A DNA stretch of 64,000 nt from an uncultured Nioella sp. (lineage in GTDB: Bacteria; Pseudomonadota; Alphaproteobacteria; Rhodobacterales; Rhodobacteraceae). The translations under genes were made by a program, and so were the position numbers. Under the pieces are notes generated by a model, which was not told the DNA's origin, searched no databases, and was given only the letters and a program-made list of their open reading frames with translations. This document shows positions 1 to 7,906 of the stretch, piece by piece. Every line of letters begins with the position of its first letter. Position 1 is the stretch's first letter. The DNA is taken from contig CANLZL010000002.1 in the NCBI GenBank assembly GCA_947495575.1, positions 496,001-560,000 on the forward strand. The letters run 5' to 3'.

Positions 1-233
1 TGTTGTTGCGTTTGAACTCCCCAACGCATCAGCCTTGACCCGGGGCTGTAGCATTGCAGGTCGGGGTTGTAGCCCAACGCATTTGCGTCCCTCAGCAAGA
101 CCAGCAAACGGTGAGCCGAACTTTTGGGCAGTCCACTCATATCTGCAATCTCTCCTAGATTGAGAGGGATCGGAGAAGCAGCCACGAGATCAAGCAATCC
201 CATGGCTTTGGTTAAAATGGAACTAGGGGGCAT
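1..233 (-). CDS. IclR-family transcriptional regulator, N-terminal part (cut by window edge)
   Basis: The minus strand reads an open frame from ATG at 233 to the window edge, giving about 77 residues. It has the winged helix-turn-helix layout of IclR regulators: a first helix (residues 6-18), a 'LNLGEIADMSGLPKSSAHRL' recognition segment, then a wing with 'GYNPD' and the start of the linker. The effector-binding domain lies outside the window. It is divergent from the truncated methylamine genes at 325-1949, so it was probably their regulator, although those genes are now broken. IclR proteins act as cytoplasmic DNA-binding repressors or activators of catabolic operons. The family call is from motif recognition; the target is inference. 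Confidence 0.75.
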   Translation of the reverse strand, partial: MPPSSILTKAMGLLDLVAASPIPLNLGEIADMSGLPKSSAHRLLVLLRDANALGYNPDLQCYSPGSRLMRWGVQTQQ

Positions 234-324
234 AACATGGGTCCAAATTAGGATTGACAAAAGCAGGTGAGACGTTTCAACTGTCTCATGATAGGTAAAA
301 CACATCCCATATTACGAGACAAGC

Positions 325-720
325 ATGCATGAGGCTCCACCCCGCCGGTCGGGTGGCCGTCGGCAACGTATGAATGCAAGAAACGAGCGACGTGAAGATA
401 CGTCGATGCTAAGCGGCACGCCAATCGCAAGTCCCTATACGCCTTTGTCCGCCGCTCAATTGAGCGAAGTCCACAATGCGGCATTGCGGGTCCTTGAGAC
501 GATGGGCAGAGCCAGGGCAACACCACGTGTTCTTGAGGCGGCCCTTGATCACGGGTGTTGGCAGGATGACGCAGGTCGCCTTCGGTTTCCGCCTGGTGTT
601 GTGGAGGCCTACCTGAAAAAAGCTGCGAAATCTTTTTGTCTGTCTTCACCGATGCGTCCGAAAATCGACGCTGAGACAGACCAAAAGATCCGCAAGCAGA
701 ACAAAAACTTAGCACCGTGA
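325..720 (+). pseudogene. Truncated trimethylamine methyltransferase (MttB-family) N-terminal remnant
   Basis: The first ~110 residues follow the N-terminus of Rhodobacterales MttB-like proteins: an Arg-rich start (RRSGGRRQR), 'YTPLSAAQLSEVHNAALRVLETMG', then 'DDAGRLRFPPGVVEAYLKKA'. The family is about 500 residues long and forms a TIM barrel that demethylates trimethylamine or other quaternary amines with a corrinoid partner. Here the frame switches to unrelated sequence (about residue 112 on) and stops at 131 residues, so the whole barrel is missing. It abuts the FAD protein at 732. It is unlikely to make a working enzyme. What is seen is the truncation; that it came from an internal deletion is inference. 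Confidence 0.7.
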
Positions 721-731
721 GAGGGGAACAC

Positions 732-1949
732 ATGACCCAGAAAGTTCGAGTCGCAGTGATCGGTGGCGGGATCGTCGGTTGTTCGGTTCTATATGGCCTG
801 GCCAAACGCGGCTGGACTGATGCGGTTCTGCTTGAGCGGCGACAATTGACGTCTGGTTCCACTTGGCATGCCGCTGGCAATACAACTTACTTTGGGCCCT
901 ATGCCGAAATGACCCGGCTCTTTACGAGCTCGATTGAGACCTATTTGGAGGCCGAAGCAGCAACCAGTCAATCCGTCGGTTTCCATCAAACCGGTAGCTT
1001 GCGCCTTGCGACGAGCGAAGCTGAGTTGGCGGCCTACGGCGCCCTAAAGCCGCTCTACCAAGATCTTCAAATTCCTTATCGCGTCATTGGTCCAGACGAA
1101 GTGAAGGCGATCTATCCATTGCTTTCGACCGACGGCGTTTTCGGAGCTGCACACACGCCCACTGATGGTCACGTAGATGCATCTGGGGCCACCCATGCAA
1201 TGGCCAAAGCGGCCCGGCAATTGGGAGCAGAAATAAAGACAAAAACACCAGTGACCGCGATTGAGAAAACACCATCGGGATGGCAGTTAACCGCTGGACC
1301 AGACTCCCTGCTCGCTGATCACGTTGTGCTGGCTGCCAGCTTTTGGACCCGCGAACTTGCCGCGCAAATTGGCCTGAACCTACCGCTATATGCGCTGCAA
1401 CATCATGAGCTCATTACGGGGCCTGTTCCAGAGCTTGCAGACCTGAACATTGAGCTTCCAACCCTGCGCGATCCGGCAGCCGCCGCCAACATCAGGCAGG
1501 AACGAGACGGTTTCCTGTGCGGTGTCTACGAGCAAGGCCCGAAGTTTTGGGCGACGGATGGAATTCCACTTGATTTCAAAGAGGAACTTTTGCCACCAGA
1601 GCTTGACCGACTAATTCCTGAACTTGAGCGTGTGATCGACCGTATTCCTGTCTTTGAAAACGCGGGTATCAAAACGGTCAACAACGGCCCAATCTGCTAC
1701 ACTCCAGACGGATTGCCTCTTCTTGGGCCAGTGGAAAGCTTCAATGGACTTTGGCTCGCGAGCGGGTTCACAGTGGGCATCGGAACGGGAGGTGGAGCGG
1801 GCCAATTTCTCGCAAACTGGATGGTCAAAGGTCACCCCAGCTACGACCTTCCGGAAGTTTACCCCTCACGGTTTTCAAACGCTCTCGGCAAAGAGGAGGT
1901 CCTAGTGCGAATCAAGGAATCCTACGAGCGCGGATACGAGTTGGCTTAG
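732..1949 (+). CDS. FAD-dependent oxidoreductase, dimethylglycine/sarcosine dehydrogenase-like, lacking the C-terminal GcvT half
   Basis: The protein (405 aa) has an N-terminal Rossmann FAD motif (VAVIGGGIVG, residues 6-15), the 'GSTWHAAG' segment whose His carries covalent FAD in DMGDH-type enzymes, and a C-terminal 'PDGLPLLGP...SGFTVGIGTGGGAG' FAD-closing motif. These enzymes oxidatively demethylate N-methyl amino acids in the cytoplasm. Full-length Rhodobacterales homologues run to ~800 aa with a GcvT-like folate domain; this one stops right after the DAO domain linker (YERGYELA). I chose ATG 732 because GAGGGGAA precedes it; a GTG at 717 is in frame but overlaps the remnant's stop. It may be an active single-domain oxidase or, given the broken neighbour, a decaying gene. 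Confidence 0.75.
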   Translation: MTQKVRVAVIGGGIVGCSVLYGLAKRGWTDAVLLERRQLTSGSTWHAAGNTTYFGPYAEMTRLFTSSIETYLEAEAATSQSVGFHQTGSLRLATSEAELAAYGALKPLYQDLQIPYRVIGPDEVKAIYPLLSTDGVFGAAHTPTDGHVDASGATHAMAKAARQLGAEIKTKTPVTAIEKTPSGWQLTAGPDSLLADHVVLAASFWTRELAAQIGLNLPLYALQHHELITGPVPELADLNIELPTLRDPAAAANIRQERDGFLCGVYEQGPKFWATDGIPLDFKEELLPPELDRLIPELERVIDRIPVFENAGIKTVNNGPICYTPDGLPLLGPVESFNGLWLASGFTVGIGTGGGAGQFLANWMVKGHPSYDLPEVYPSRFSNALGKEEVLVRIKESYERGYELA

Positions 1950-2692
1950 CCCAAAATCGCAAAGCCGACATTGGCACACTCGCGGAGAAAGCTCACTTTG
2001 TCCCGCTGAGCGGCCGGTTACCAAATCGCCGCCGAGTGACCGATCCCAGCCCAAAGCAGTCATCGATTTTGAGCGCAGCCAAAGCCCGCAAAGAGCCCAC
2101 TTTGACCACTTTTCTGCCGTGCAGCGAATGTCGGCTTTCTGGGATATAAAGGCTGACATTCCCTTTCAGAATTATTAATCCTCGGCTTTTTTGGCGCTTT
2201 GACGACACTGACAAAGCCACTGACAACTACCAACGTTGCAGTCCGAACGACAAGCGCGTATGTAGTGGGTAGTAAGGTTGTGAACTTCAGTCGAACAAGC
2301 GTATGGCATTGTTCAATTCAGGCCACAATTTCCACCAAGATAATTCATGGTTCACGTCCTTTTACGGGGATTTGAAGTGTTAGAAGGTTGTTGGCGCCGT
2401 CGCCACAATCACTTCAACTATCGTGCCCGTTCATCCGTTTGTTGAGGCTTCATTTCCGAGTAATTTCACAATTGGACTCTGTGAATTCTCTGCAAAGGAT
2501 GTGGCCCTGCGAAAGCCGCAACTTTGAGCGTGCCGAAAGGTTGTAGCGGTTCCATCGGTCAGTTTGGCCACCAGCACACTTACGACCTGTCTTAAGCGTG
2601 ACGCAGCAATAGCCTTGCCGGAAGACAGGACCAATAAGACCAAGACATAAAAAAACAGCGCGGCGGCGTTTTCTCCGTCAAAGGATCAAAAT
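1950..2692. other. 743-bp intergenic stretch without a supported gene
   Basis: No open frame here has a ribosome-binding site plus protein-like composition. The left part (1997-2057) holds a diverged repeat also found at 6807-6867. The bases around 2120-2160 contain two short near-copies of a 'gaatgtcggctttctggga / aaggctgacattcc' type sequence, reminiscent of intergenic junk repeats common in alphaproteobacteria. A 70-codon minus-strand frame at 2431-2643 was considered and rejected. The rest shows nothing recognisable. Confidence 0.6.
1997..2057. repeat. Diverged 61-bp direct repeat, copy A
   Basis: An ungapped alignment with 6807-6867 in the same orientation gives 44 identities in 61 positions by my count, with perfect blocks TTTGTCCCGC, CGCCGCCG and CAGCCC. 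The two copies lie on either side of the 2693-6610 cassette. The repeat is non-coding in both places. Confidence 0.55.
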
Positions 2693-3049
2693 ATGACTTT
2701 TCCAGAATGGACTAAACCCAGTGTCTATGGTGCCGTGACCGGTGCAATTGTTGTTACCGTTCTTGGGTTTGCATGGGGCGGGTGGACAACCGCCGGTGCC
2801 GCACAAGATATGGCACAGGACTTTGCAGAAGAAGAAGTAGTCTTGGCTATGGTGCCAGTTTGCTTGAATGCAGCGGCAGCAGATCCAGACCGTGCCGAGA
2901 AACTCGCGACGATTATTGACGCAACCACGACCTCCAATCGTAGATCTGCCATGATGGCAACAGGATGGGCCACTTTCCCCGGTTCTGAAACTCCAAATAG
3001 AGACCTCGCGGTAGCATGCGTTGAAGGGCTTGAGTTGGTTGGATCATAA
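2693..3049 (+). CDS. Conserved hypothetical protein with one N-terminal membrane segment
   Basis: The 118-aa product begins 'MTFPEWTKP' and has a single hydrophobic segment (residues ~13-30, GAVTGAIVVTVLGFAWGGW), followed by a soluble, probably periplasmic, part containing two Cys (VPVCLNAA and VACVEGL) and the pattern 'RRSAMMATGWATFPGS..PNRDLA'. I recognise this as a small protein conserved in alphaproteobacteria, without a known function. AAAGGAT lies 8 bases before the ATG. It overlaps the start region of the next gene, so the two may be co-transcribed. Confidence 0.7.
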   Translation: MTFPEWTKPSVYGAVTGAIVVTVLGFAWGGWTTAGAAQDMAQDFAEEEVVLAMVPVCLNAAAADPDRAEKLATIIDATTTSNRRSAMMATGWATFPGSETPNRDLAVACVEGLELVGS

Positions 3050-3860
3050 ATCAAATTTGATTTCACAGAGCCCCCAAGTCATACGCAAACCCCTCGATAT
3101 TCAGCATCAATTAACCCTACTTTTTAGCTCAATTTGCGTGGCCGTTCTCCTTGCGACGTCGGCATTCGCCCAGTCCATGCCCGAAAACGCCAACGCAAGG
3201 AGCTATGGCGATGGTTGGGAGTGCGACATCGGATACAGGCAAAATGGCGATGTGTGCGTCGCCGTCATCTTGCCAGAAAATGCATATGCAACCAACCGAC
3301 GATACGGCTCCGGGTGGGAATGCCTTCATGGCTTCCGCGAAGTCGATTCTGTGGGATGCGTTGCGGTGATTGTCCCAACTGGCGGATATTTGGATCCATC
3401 GGGCATGCGGTGGCACTGTCTGCGCGGCTTCACCAAAGTCGACGACACATGCGAAGAAATTCTCTTGCCTGAAAATGCATACCTGACAGGCTCACTGACC
3501 GGAGCGGCATGGGAGTGCGACCGTGGATTTGAAGTTAGTGATGGCCGTTGCACTGCTATTGAAGTGCCCGCAAACGCGTATCTGAGTGGCTCCCGCTACG
3601 GGCAGCCATGGACATGTGAACGGGGCTTTTTTGAACAGGCCGGTCTCTGCGTCGCTATAGCGGTCCCAGAAAATGCGTATCTGGATGCACCTTCAACATA
3701 TGGCTCAGGGTGGCGGTGCGAGCGCGGGTACGCTGTTTCAGGACAAACTTGCGAGGAGATTGCAATTCCTGAAAACGCACATTTGAACAGGTTAGGTAAC
3801 CGATGGGAATGCAATAGAAATTTCCAGCTTGCGGGCGGGCGATGCGTTCTCAGCAACTAG
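3039..3860 (+). CDS. Secreted seven-repeat Cys/Trp protein
   Basis: After a signal peptide ending at 'TSAFAQ' the protein is almost wholly seven tandem units of ~31 residues with the pattern PENAYL-x(4-6)-G-x-x-W-x-C-x-R-G-F-x(6)-C-x-x-I. Each unit carries two Cys (probably one disulfide), a Trp and a PEN/PAN start. I recognise such units from uncharacterised secreted proteins of proteobacteria and cyanobacteria; binding or adhesion is only a guess. The frame opens at TTG 3021; TTG 3039 is preferred because AAGGG precedes it by 10 bases, but the start is uncertain. It overlaps the upstream gene by 11 bases. Confidence 0.65.
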   Translation: MDHKSNLISQSPQVIRKPLDIQHQLTLLFSSICVAVLLATSAFAQSMPENANARSYGDGWECDIGYRQNGDVCVAVILPENAYATNRRYGSGWECLHGFREVDSVGCVAVIVPTGGYLDPSGMRWHCLRGFTKVDDTCEEILLPENAYLTGSLTGAAWECDRGFEVSDGRCTAIEVPANAYLSGSRYGQPWTCERGFFEQAGLCVAIAVPENAYLDAPSTYGSGWRCERGYAVSGQTCEEIAIPENAHLNRLGNRWECNRNFQLAGGRCVLSN

Positions 3861-3940
3861 GCCGAAAGTCAGCAAAATTGACGTCAGAAGGAACAGCGAA
3901 GCCAGAGGCGCTGACCGAGCTGACCATCAAAGGAAAAAAT

Positions 3941-5140
3941 ATGGAAATGGAATTGAAAACGGCAGCCACTATCCGCCGTCCTGCCAAAGGCGCGCAAGCT
4001 ACCCCTATCAGACAGGATGACCCCATACCGGCAAGTATAGATACGCATGACACGCCCCCACCATCGGCAATTGTCTACTGCGAGGGAAATTTCTCGAAAA
4101 TCGATGGCAAAACCGCAAACGGTCTTGTGCGTCATTCTGAGGCGTATCGAATCCTTTCCATCATCGACAGCGCTTTTGACGGGCAGGACAGTGGGCTCGC
4201 TCTCGGCGGAACTGCAAACCAAATACCAATTTTTGGCCACCTGGAGGCGGCTGTCGCCCATGAAGGCGTGGTCCCTGATACGCTGATCTACGGGATGGCC
4301 CCATCCAGCGGGCGGCTTTCACCTATAGACCGCAATGTTGTTCTGGACGCGATTGACCTTGGCATGAACATCGTCAGCGGATTGCATGAATACCTCAGCG
4401 ATGATTTTGAAATTGCCAGTGCCGCATCCCAGCAAGATGTCACGATCCGAGATATCCGAAAGCCCAAGCTCAGCAAGGACATGCGATTATTTGATGGCAG
4501 TGTTGCTCGCGTTGGTGCCCTGCGTATTGCGGTTCTGGGAACTGACTGTGCAATCGGAAAACGAACGACAGCGACAGTTTTGGCGCGCATTTTGAACGCC
4601 AATGGCATCAAGGCGGTCCTTATTGGCACGGGTCAAACCGGTTTGATGCAGGGCGCAAAATACGGCGTCGCGATGGATGCGATCCCGCCCCAGTTCTGCT
4701 GCGGTGAACTTGAAGGTGCAATCGTCGCCGCATCAAAGGCCGAAAGTCCCGATGTCATCTTGATCGAAGGTCAAGGGGCCTTGAGCCATCCCGCATTTTG
4801 CACATCCGCCTTTATCCTGCGCGGCAGCCAGCCCAATGCCGTTATTCTTCAGCACGCGCCCAAACGCGCTAACCGCTGCGATTTCCCCGACATGCCGATG
4901 CCAACCCCCGCAAGTGAAATTGCAATAATCGAGGCATTTGCAGACACAAAAGTTATCGGGCTTACACTCAACCACGAAGGGATGGCCGGAGCTGAAATTT
5001 CTGATGCCATCGCGACACAGGCACAATCACTCGGTTTGCCGGTGACCGACGCACTTAGCCGACCGGCGGCAAATTTGCTTGCCATGGTCATATCCGCATT
5101 TCCTCAACTAAACCATGCGCCACCTGTGGCAGCGGCTTGA
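3941..5140 (+). CDS. DUF1611 family protein, DgcN-like N-acetyltransferase
   Basis: The 399-aa protein matches the DUF1611/DgcN family from 'YCEGNFSKIDGKTANGL' on, including the P-loop-like segment GTDCAIGKRTTA (residues ~197-208), 'GTGQTGLMQG' and 'LIEGQGALSHPA'. Characterised DgcN acts on D-glutamate (N-acetylation, with the cyclase/epimerase DgcA) in marine bacteria; the exact substrate here is unknown. The frame is open from 3842, but ATG 3941 has AGGA seven bases upstream and starts just before family homology, so the first 33 codons are left out. The TTG of the racemase gene overlaps its TGA by four bases, so the two are probably translated together. Confidence 0.75.
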   Translation: MEMELKTAATIRRPAKGAQATPIRQDDPIPASIDTHDTPPPSAIVYCEGNFSKIDGKTANGLVRHSEAYRILSIIDSAFDGQDSGLALGGTANQIPIFGHLEAAVAHEGVVPDTLIYGMAPSSGRLSPIDRNVVLDAIDLGMNIVSGLHEYLSDDFEIASAASQQDVTIRDIRKPKLSKDMRLFDGSVARVGALRIAVLGTDCAIGKRTTATVLARILNANGIKAVLIGTGQTGLMQGAKYGVAMDAIPPQFCCGELEGAIVAASKAESPDVILIEGQGALSHPAFCTSAFILRGSQPNAVILQHAPKRANRCDFPDMPMPTPASEIAIIEAFADTKVIGLTLNHEGMAGAEISDAIATQAQSLGLPVTDALSRPAANLLAMVISAFPQLNHAPPVAAA

Positions 5141-6258
5141 ACTGTCCGCGTATAGAGGTGGATCTGAGAAAGATCCGCCGAAATACTCAGACACTTGTCC
5201 GGGGCCTTATGGTCCACGGAATTGAAGTCACGGGCGTCACAAAGGCAGTTTGCGGGAATGGGGACATCGCCCAAGCCATGTTGGACGGTGGCGCTGTGGG
5301 GCTTGCAGAGTCGCGCCTCAGCAATGTCAAATCACTGCGCAAGGCGGGTATCGCAGGCCCAGTCACTTTGATCCGGACTCCAATGTTGAGCCAGGTGGAT
5401 CAGATCATCCAATTCTGTGAAACGAGCTACAACACAGAGATTGATGTCATCGCGGCGCTGGCGGTTGCTGCGAGCCGTAGTGAGACAGTTCACGGGATCA
5501 TACTTATGGTTGAGATGGGAGACCTCCGTGAGGGGATTTTGCCCGAAAATGTGGTGGCAATTGCGCAGCGTGTTTTGAAAATGCCCGGTGTCGCGCTGAA
5601 AGGTATTGGCGCAAACTTTGCCTGTTTGGAGGGTGCGGCTCCCAATGCGTCCCAAATGGCGGCTCTTTCTACGCTCGCAACCGAAATTGAGGAACTCTGT
5701 GGCCCGGTCATTCAAACCGTATCAGGAGGGAATTCTGCTAATCTGCCTTGGGCGTTCGGAGAAACAACAGCGGGGCGTATTAACGATCTCAGGCTTGGAG
5801 AGGCCATACTTCTGGGCGTCGATCCACTGTCCGGCGATCAAATAGGCAAGATGCACACCGATGCCTTCACACTAGTCGCAGAGGTTATTGAAACTGGGGC
5901 GAAGGCAGCCGCCGCGCCCGTAGCTTTGGTCGGACCAGCTTTGCCAAACCATCGGAGTTCTACAAAGAATGATGGCAACACACGTCTGATACTCGCGCTA
6001 GGGCAGCAAGACACGGACATTTCGGGGCTTTCGCTGGCTGATGGAAGTAGATTGATCGGCGCAACCAGCGATCATCTTGTTGTCGAAACTGAATGCTCGG
6101 CGTCGCGGTTGGGCTCCGAAATAAGATTTCAGATGAACTATAAGGCATTGATGCATGCTATGGCAGCGCCCGACGTCGAAACGAAGATGATCGCTGATAG
6201 GCCATTAAAGCAGTCGCAACACATCCAACGCAAATCCGCACATCTGACGGTGGTTTAA
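5137..6258 (+). CDS. PLP-dependent alanine/ornithine racemase-like protein
   Basis: This 373-aa protein is a fold-type III PLP enzyme like alanine racemase and the clostridial ornithine racemase. The N-terminal barrel starts 'RIEVDLRKIRRNT'; Lys36 in 'GVTKAVCGN' is the expected Schiff-base lysine, followed by 'GLAESRL' and 'LMVEMGDLREG', all family signatures; 'VSGGNSANLP' should bind the phosphate. It begins with TTG inside the stop of the DgcN-like gene (TTGA overlap). It probably supplies a D-amino acid (or its L form) to the neighbouring acetyltransferase. The last ~25 residues are basic and not family-like. Confidence 0.75.
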   Translation: MNCPRIEVDLRKIRRNTQTLVRGLMVHGIEVTGVTKAVCGNGDIAQAMLDGGAVGLAESRLSNVKSLRKAGIAGPVTLIRTPMLSQVDQIIQFCETSYNTEIDVIAALAVAASRSETVHGIILMVEMGDLREGILPENVVAIAQRVLKMPGVALKGIGANFACLEGAAPNASQMAALSTLATEIEELCGPVIQTVSGGNSANLPWAFGETTAGRINDLRLGEAILLGVDPLSGDQIGKMHTDAFTLVAEVIETGAKAAAAPVALVGPALPNHRSSTKNDGNTRLILALGQQDTDISGLSLADGSRLIGATSDHLVVETECSASRLGSEIRFQMNYKALMHAMAAPDVETKMIADRPLKQSQHIQRKSAHLTVV

Positions 6259-6307
6259 ACGATCTCGCTCAGACTGACCGATACGGATCAATCAAGGAGA
6301 TCGAACT

Positions 6308-6610
6308 GTGAACCAACCAACCAAAAGGTCTGTGTTCAATGACCACACCTACAAACCTGAGGCCGCGATGGAAAAGACATCCCGTATCGCAAGGGATTTG
6401 GTCGATGACGCGGCAGAACAGCGGCAAGAAAAATGGCTCAGTTACGAAGTGCTCGCCTTGAAAGAGAAGCGACTGCTCCGCCGCAATCCACTGACAAATA
6501 GGCCTCAAAAATTCGTCGACAAAAAAATCCGACACCAAACAAACCTCAGGCCATTTCGAGAGATTTGCGCTTGGCGATCTGCTAAAGACACACTGGATTT
6601 GGTCTTCTGA
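6308..6610 (+). CDS. Small hypothetical basic protein
   Basis: The 100-aa frame starts with GTG at 6308 after an AAGGAGA site nine bases upstream, a good site that supports translation. Residues 1-60 (NQPTKRSVFNDHTYKPEAAMEKTSRIA...) resemble short hypothetical proteins of Rhodobacterales; the C-terminal 40 residues are Arg/Lys-rich and may reflect a shifted frame. No domain recognised. It is the last gene before repeat copy B. Confidence 0.5.
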   Translation: MNQPTKRSVFNDHTYKPEAAMEKTSRIARDLVDDAAEQRQEKWLSYEVLALKEKRLLRRNPLTNRPQKFVDKKIRHQTNLRPFREICAWRSAKDTLDLVF

Positions 6611-7003
6611 GAATTCCGTCAATTTGTGCAAATCGGATTGGTTATCAGCAAGGATCGCTCCATACCGAACTCAAGCGACAACTCAAATTTATTCATTACA
6701 TTTGCCAAATTCTTGGACAGGACTAATGCCTGCTTGAATTCGTTCATGATCAAAGGAGTGCTGACCGGGCAAACCGGTCATTGGACCAGCCTCAGCAAAC
6801 GGCAGCTTTGTCCCGCGGAGCTGCCGCTCATTGTGACGCCGCCGGACGACTGGTGCCAGCCCGAAGCCGACTTTGGTTTTTTGCAGATCGGCAGAAACCG
6901 GACCTTCGCTGCTAGCGCGAGCGCTCACGTAACGCTTCTCAAAGCTGCCGTTGAACGGATTGCCTTTACATGTGTTGCCCACAGAAAAAGCGATGAGACT
7001 TTG
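6611..7003. other. 393-bp intergenic stretch, contains repeat copy B
   Basis: The stretch lies between the small basic protein and the convergent SIR2 gene. It contains the 61-bp repeat (6807-6867) and inverted scraps such as 'CGGCAGCTTTG' (6800-6810) against 'CAAAGCTGCCG' (6940-6950), an 11-base inverted repeat about 130 bases apart, so B may be one arm of a larger decayed element. No gene is supported. Confidence 0.55.
6807..6867. repeat. Diverged 61-bp direct repeat, copy B
   Basis: See copy A at 1997-2057; 44 of 61 positions agree by my count, same orientation, no gaps. B sits inside a larger inverted structure with arms near 6800-6810 and 6940-6950. Confidence 0.55.
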
Positions 7004-7906
7004 CTAACTCGTCGGCTGCATACGTAGTTCTCTGGCACGCTGGCAGACTTTGAAAAGAAAGTCGGGAAGTTGGCTATATTCTGCAAGTTCGTGGGTGTGA
7101 ATACCCCAACTTCGCGTCAAGACTTCAAGATCGTCTTCGCCATCACCAACTTTAAATCGCACTCCATGATAACAAACCCTGTCACCAGAAATCGCGTGCA
7201 CCGGAGAAAGACCGGTCCAGTGGCTGTGCAGGTGCATATCCTTGCCAGATAGACCTAGATACAAAAAGGTATGCTGCCTCAACGCCGTTTGTATGACAGG
7301 CCGCCATTGATCAGATGCCATCACATTATGAAAATCTGATGTTCCCAAAACAATTTCGGAACTAGCATCGTCATGTCCTAAAGGCAGGTACCCGTGCGGA
7401 TGATAGATCACTACATCTTCATTTTGGGCCCAATGACAGCCATCATGAATGACTGAAGTCGTGAAGCCATGAAACTCTAAGTACAACTCCAATAAGTCGT
7501 CGAAGTTCAGGGTAAAGACTTTGGCTGCGGAGCCGCGACGCGAAGACATCACCAGTGAGCCGATGGCTTGAAGCATCTTGTTTTGACTGATTTCGGCGAA
7601 ATCTAGCGTCCGATCTTTGTACAATGCCCTCGACACAGCCGCGTTAAAGTCTTCGTCTTTTCCATCAAAGTACTTGACTTTGAGTGCGCCCGCTTTTTCA
7701 GTCGGTTCAAAATCATCGGCTAGATCAGTTTCCCCTGCTTCCTCGGCAACTGTACGGACGAGATCCATCCAAGATGGCAAACCAAACGGCATGGACACTC
7801 CCGCTCCCAAAAATAGGCCCAGCCGACCGTGTAGGAGTTGCCTTGCCAAGTGGTCAACAAGATTGCCTTCATCCATCCACCGATCAGGCATATTCATGTC
7901 AGTCAT
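7004..7906 (-). CDS. SIR2-like domain protein (probable NAD-degrading effector)
   Basis: The 300-aa protein shows the SIR2 fold signatures: 'FLGAGVSMPFGLPSW' (residues 32-46) for NAD binding, 'TLNFDDLLE' (132-140), and 'YHPHGYLP' (168-175) with the expected catalytic His. Stand-alone SIR2 proteins in bacterial defence loci deplete NAD+ during phage attack; in eukaryotes the fold deacylates proteins. There are no membrane segments. ATG 7906 was chosen over the ATG at 7942: it overlaps the upstream stop by eight bases and follows GGGAGG and AAGGGA sites. It is the last gene of a four-gene operon. The family is clear; the defence role is inference from family and context. Confidence 0.8.
   Translation of the reverse strand: MTDMNMPDRWMDEGNLVDHLARQLLHGRLGLFLGAGVSMPFGLPSWMDLVRTVAEEAGETDLADDFEPTEKAGALKVKYFDGKDEDFNAAVSRALYKDRTLDFAEISQNKMLQAIGSLVMSSRRGSAAKVFTLNFDDLLELYLEFHGFTTSVIHDGCHWAQNEDVVIYHPHGYLPLGHDDASSEIVLGTSDFHNVMASDQWRPVIQTALRQHTFLYLGLSGKDMHLHSHWTGLSPVHAISGDRVCYHGVRFKVGDGEDDLEVLTRSWGIHTHELAEYSQLPDFLFKVCQRARELRMQPTS

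Noticed and set aside
2431-2643. 70-codon minus-strand frame with a faint signal-like start
   Set aside because: No ribosome-binding site or family pattern; lies in a repeat-bearing intergenic stretch.
6626-7027. 133-codon plus-strand frame at the end of the SIR2 gene
   Set aside because: It runs through repeat copy B and into the SIR2 gene; no start site or domain.
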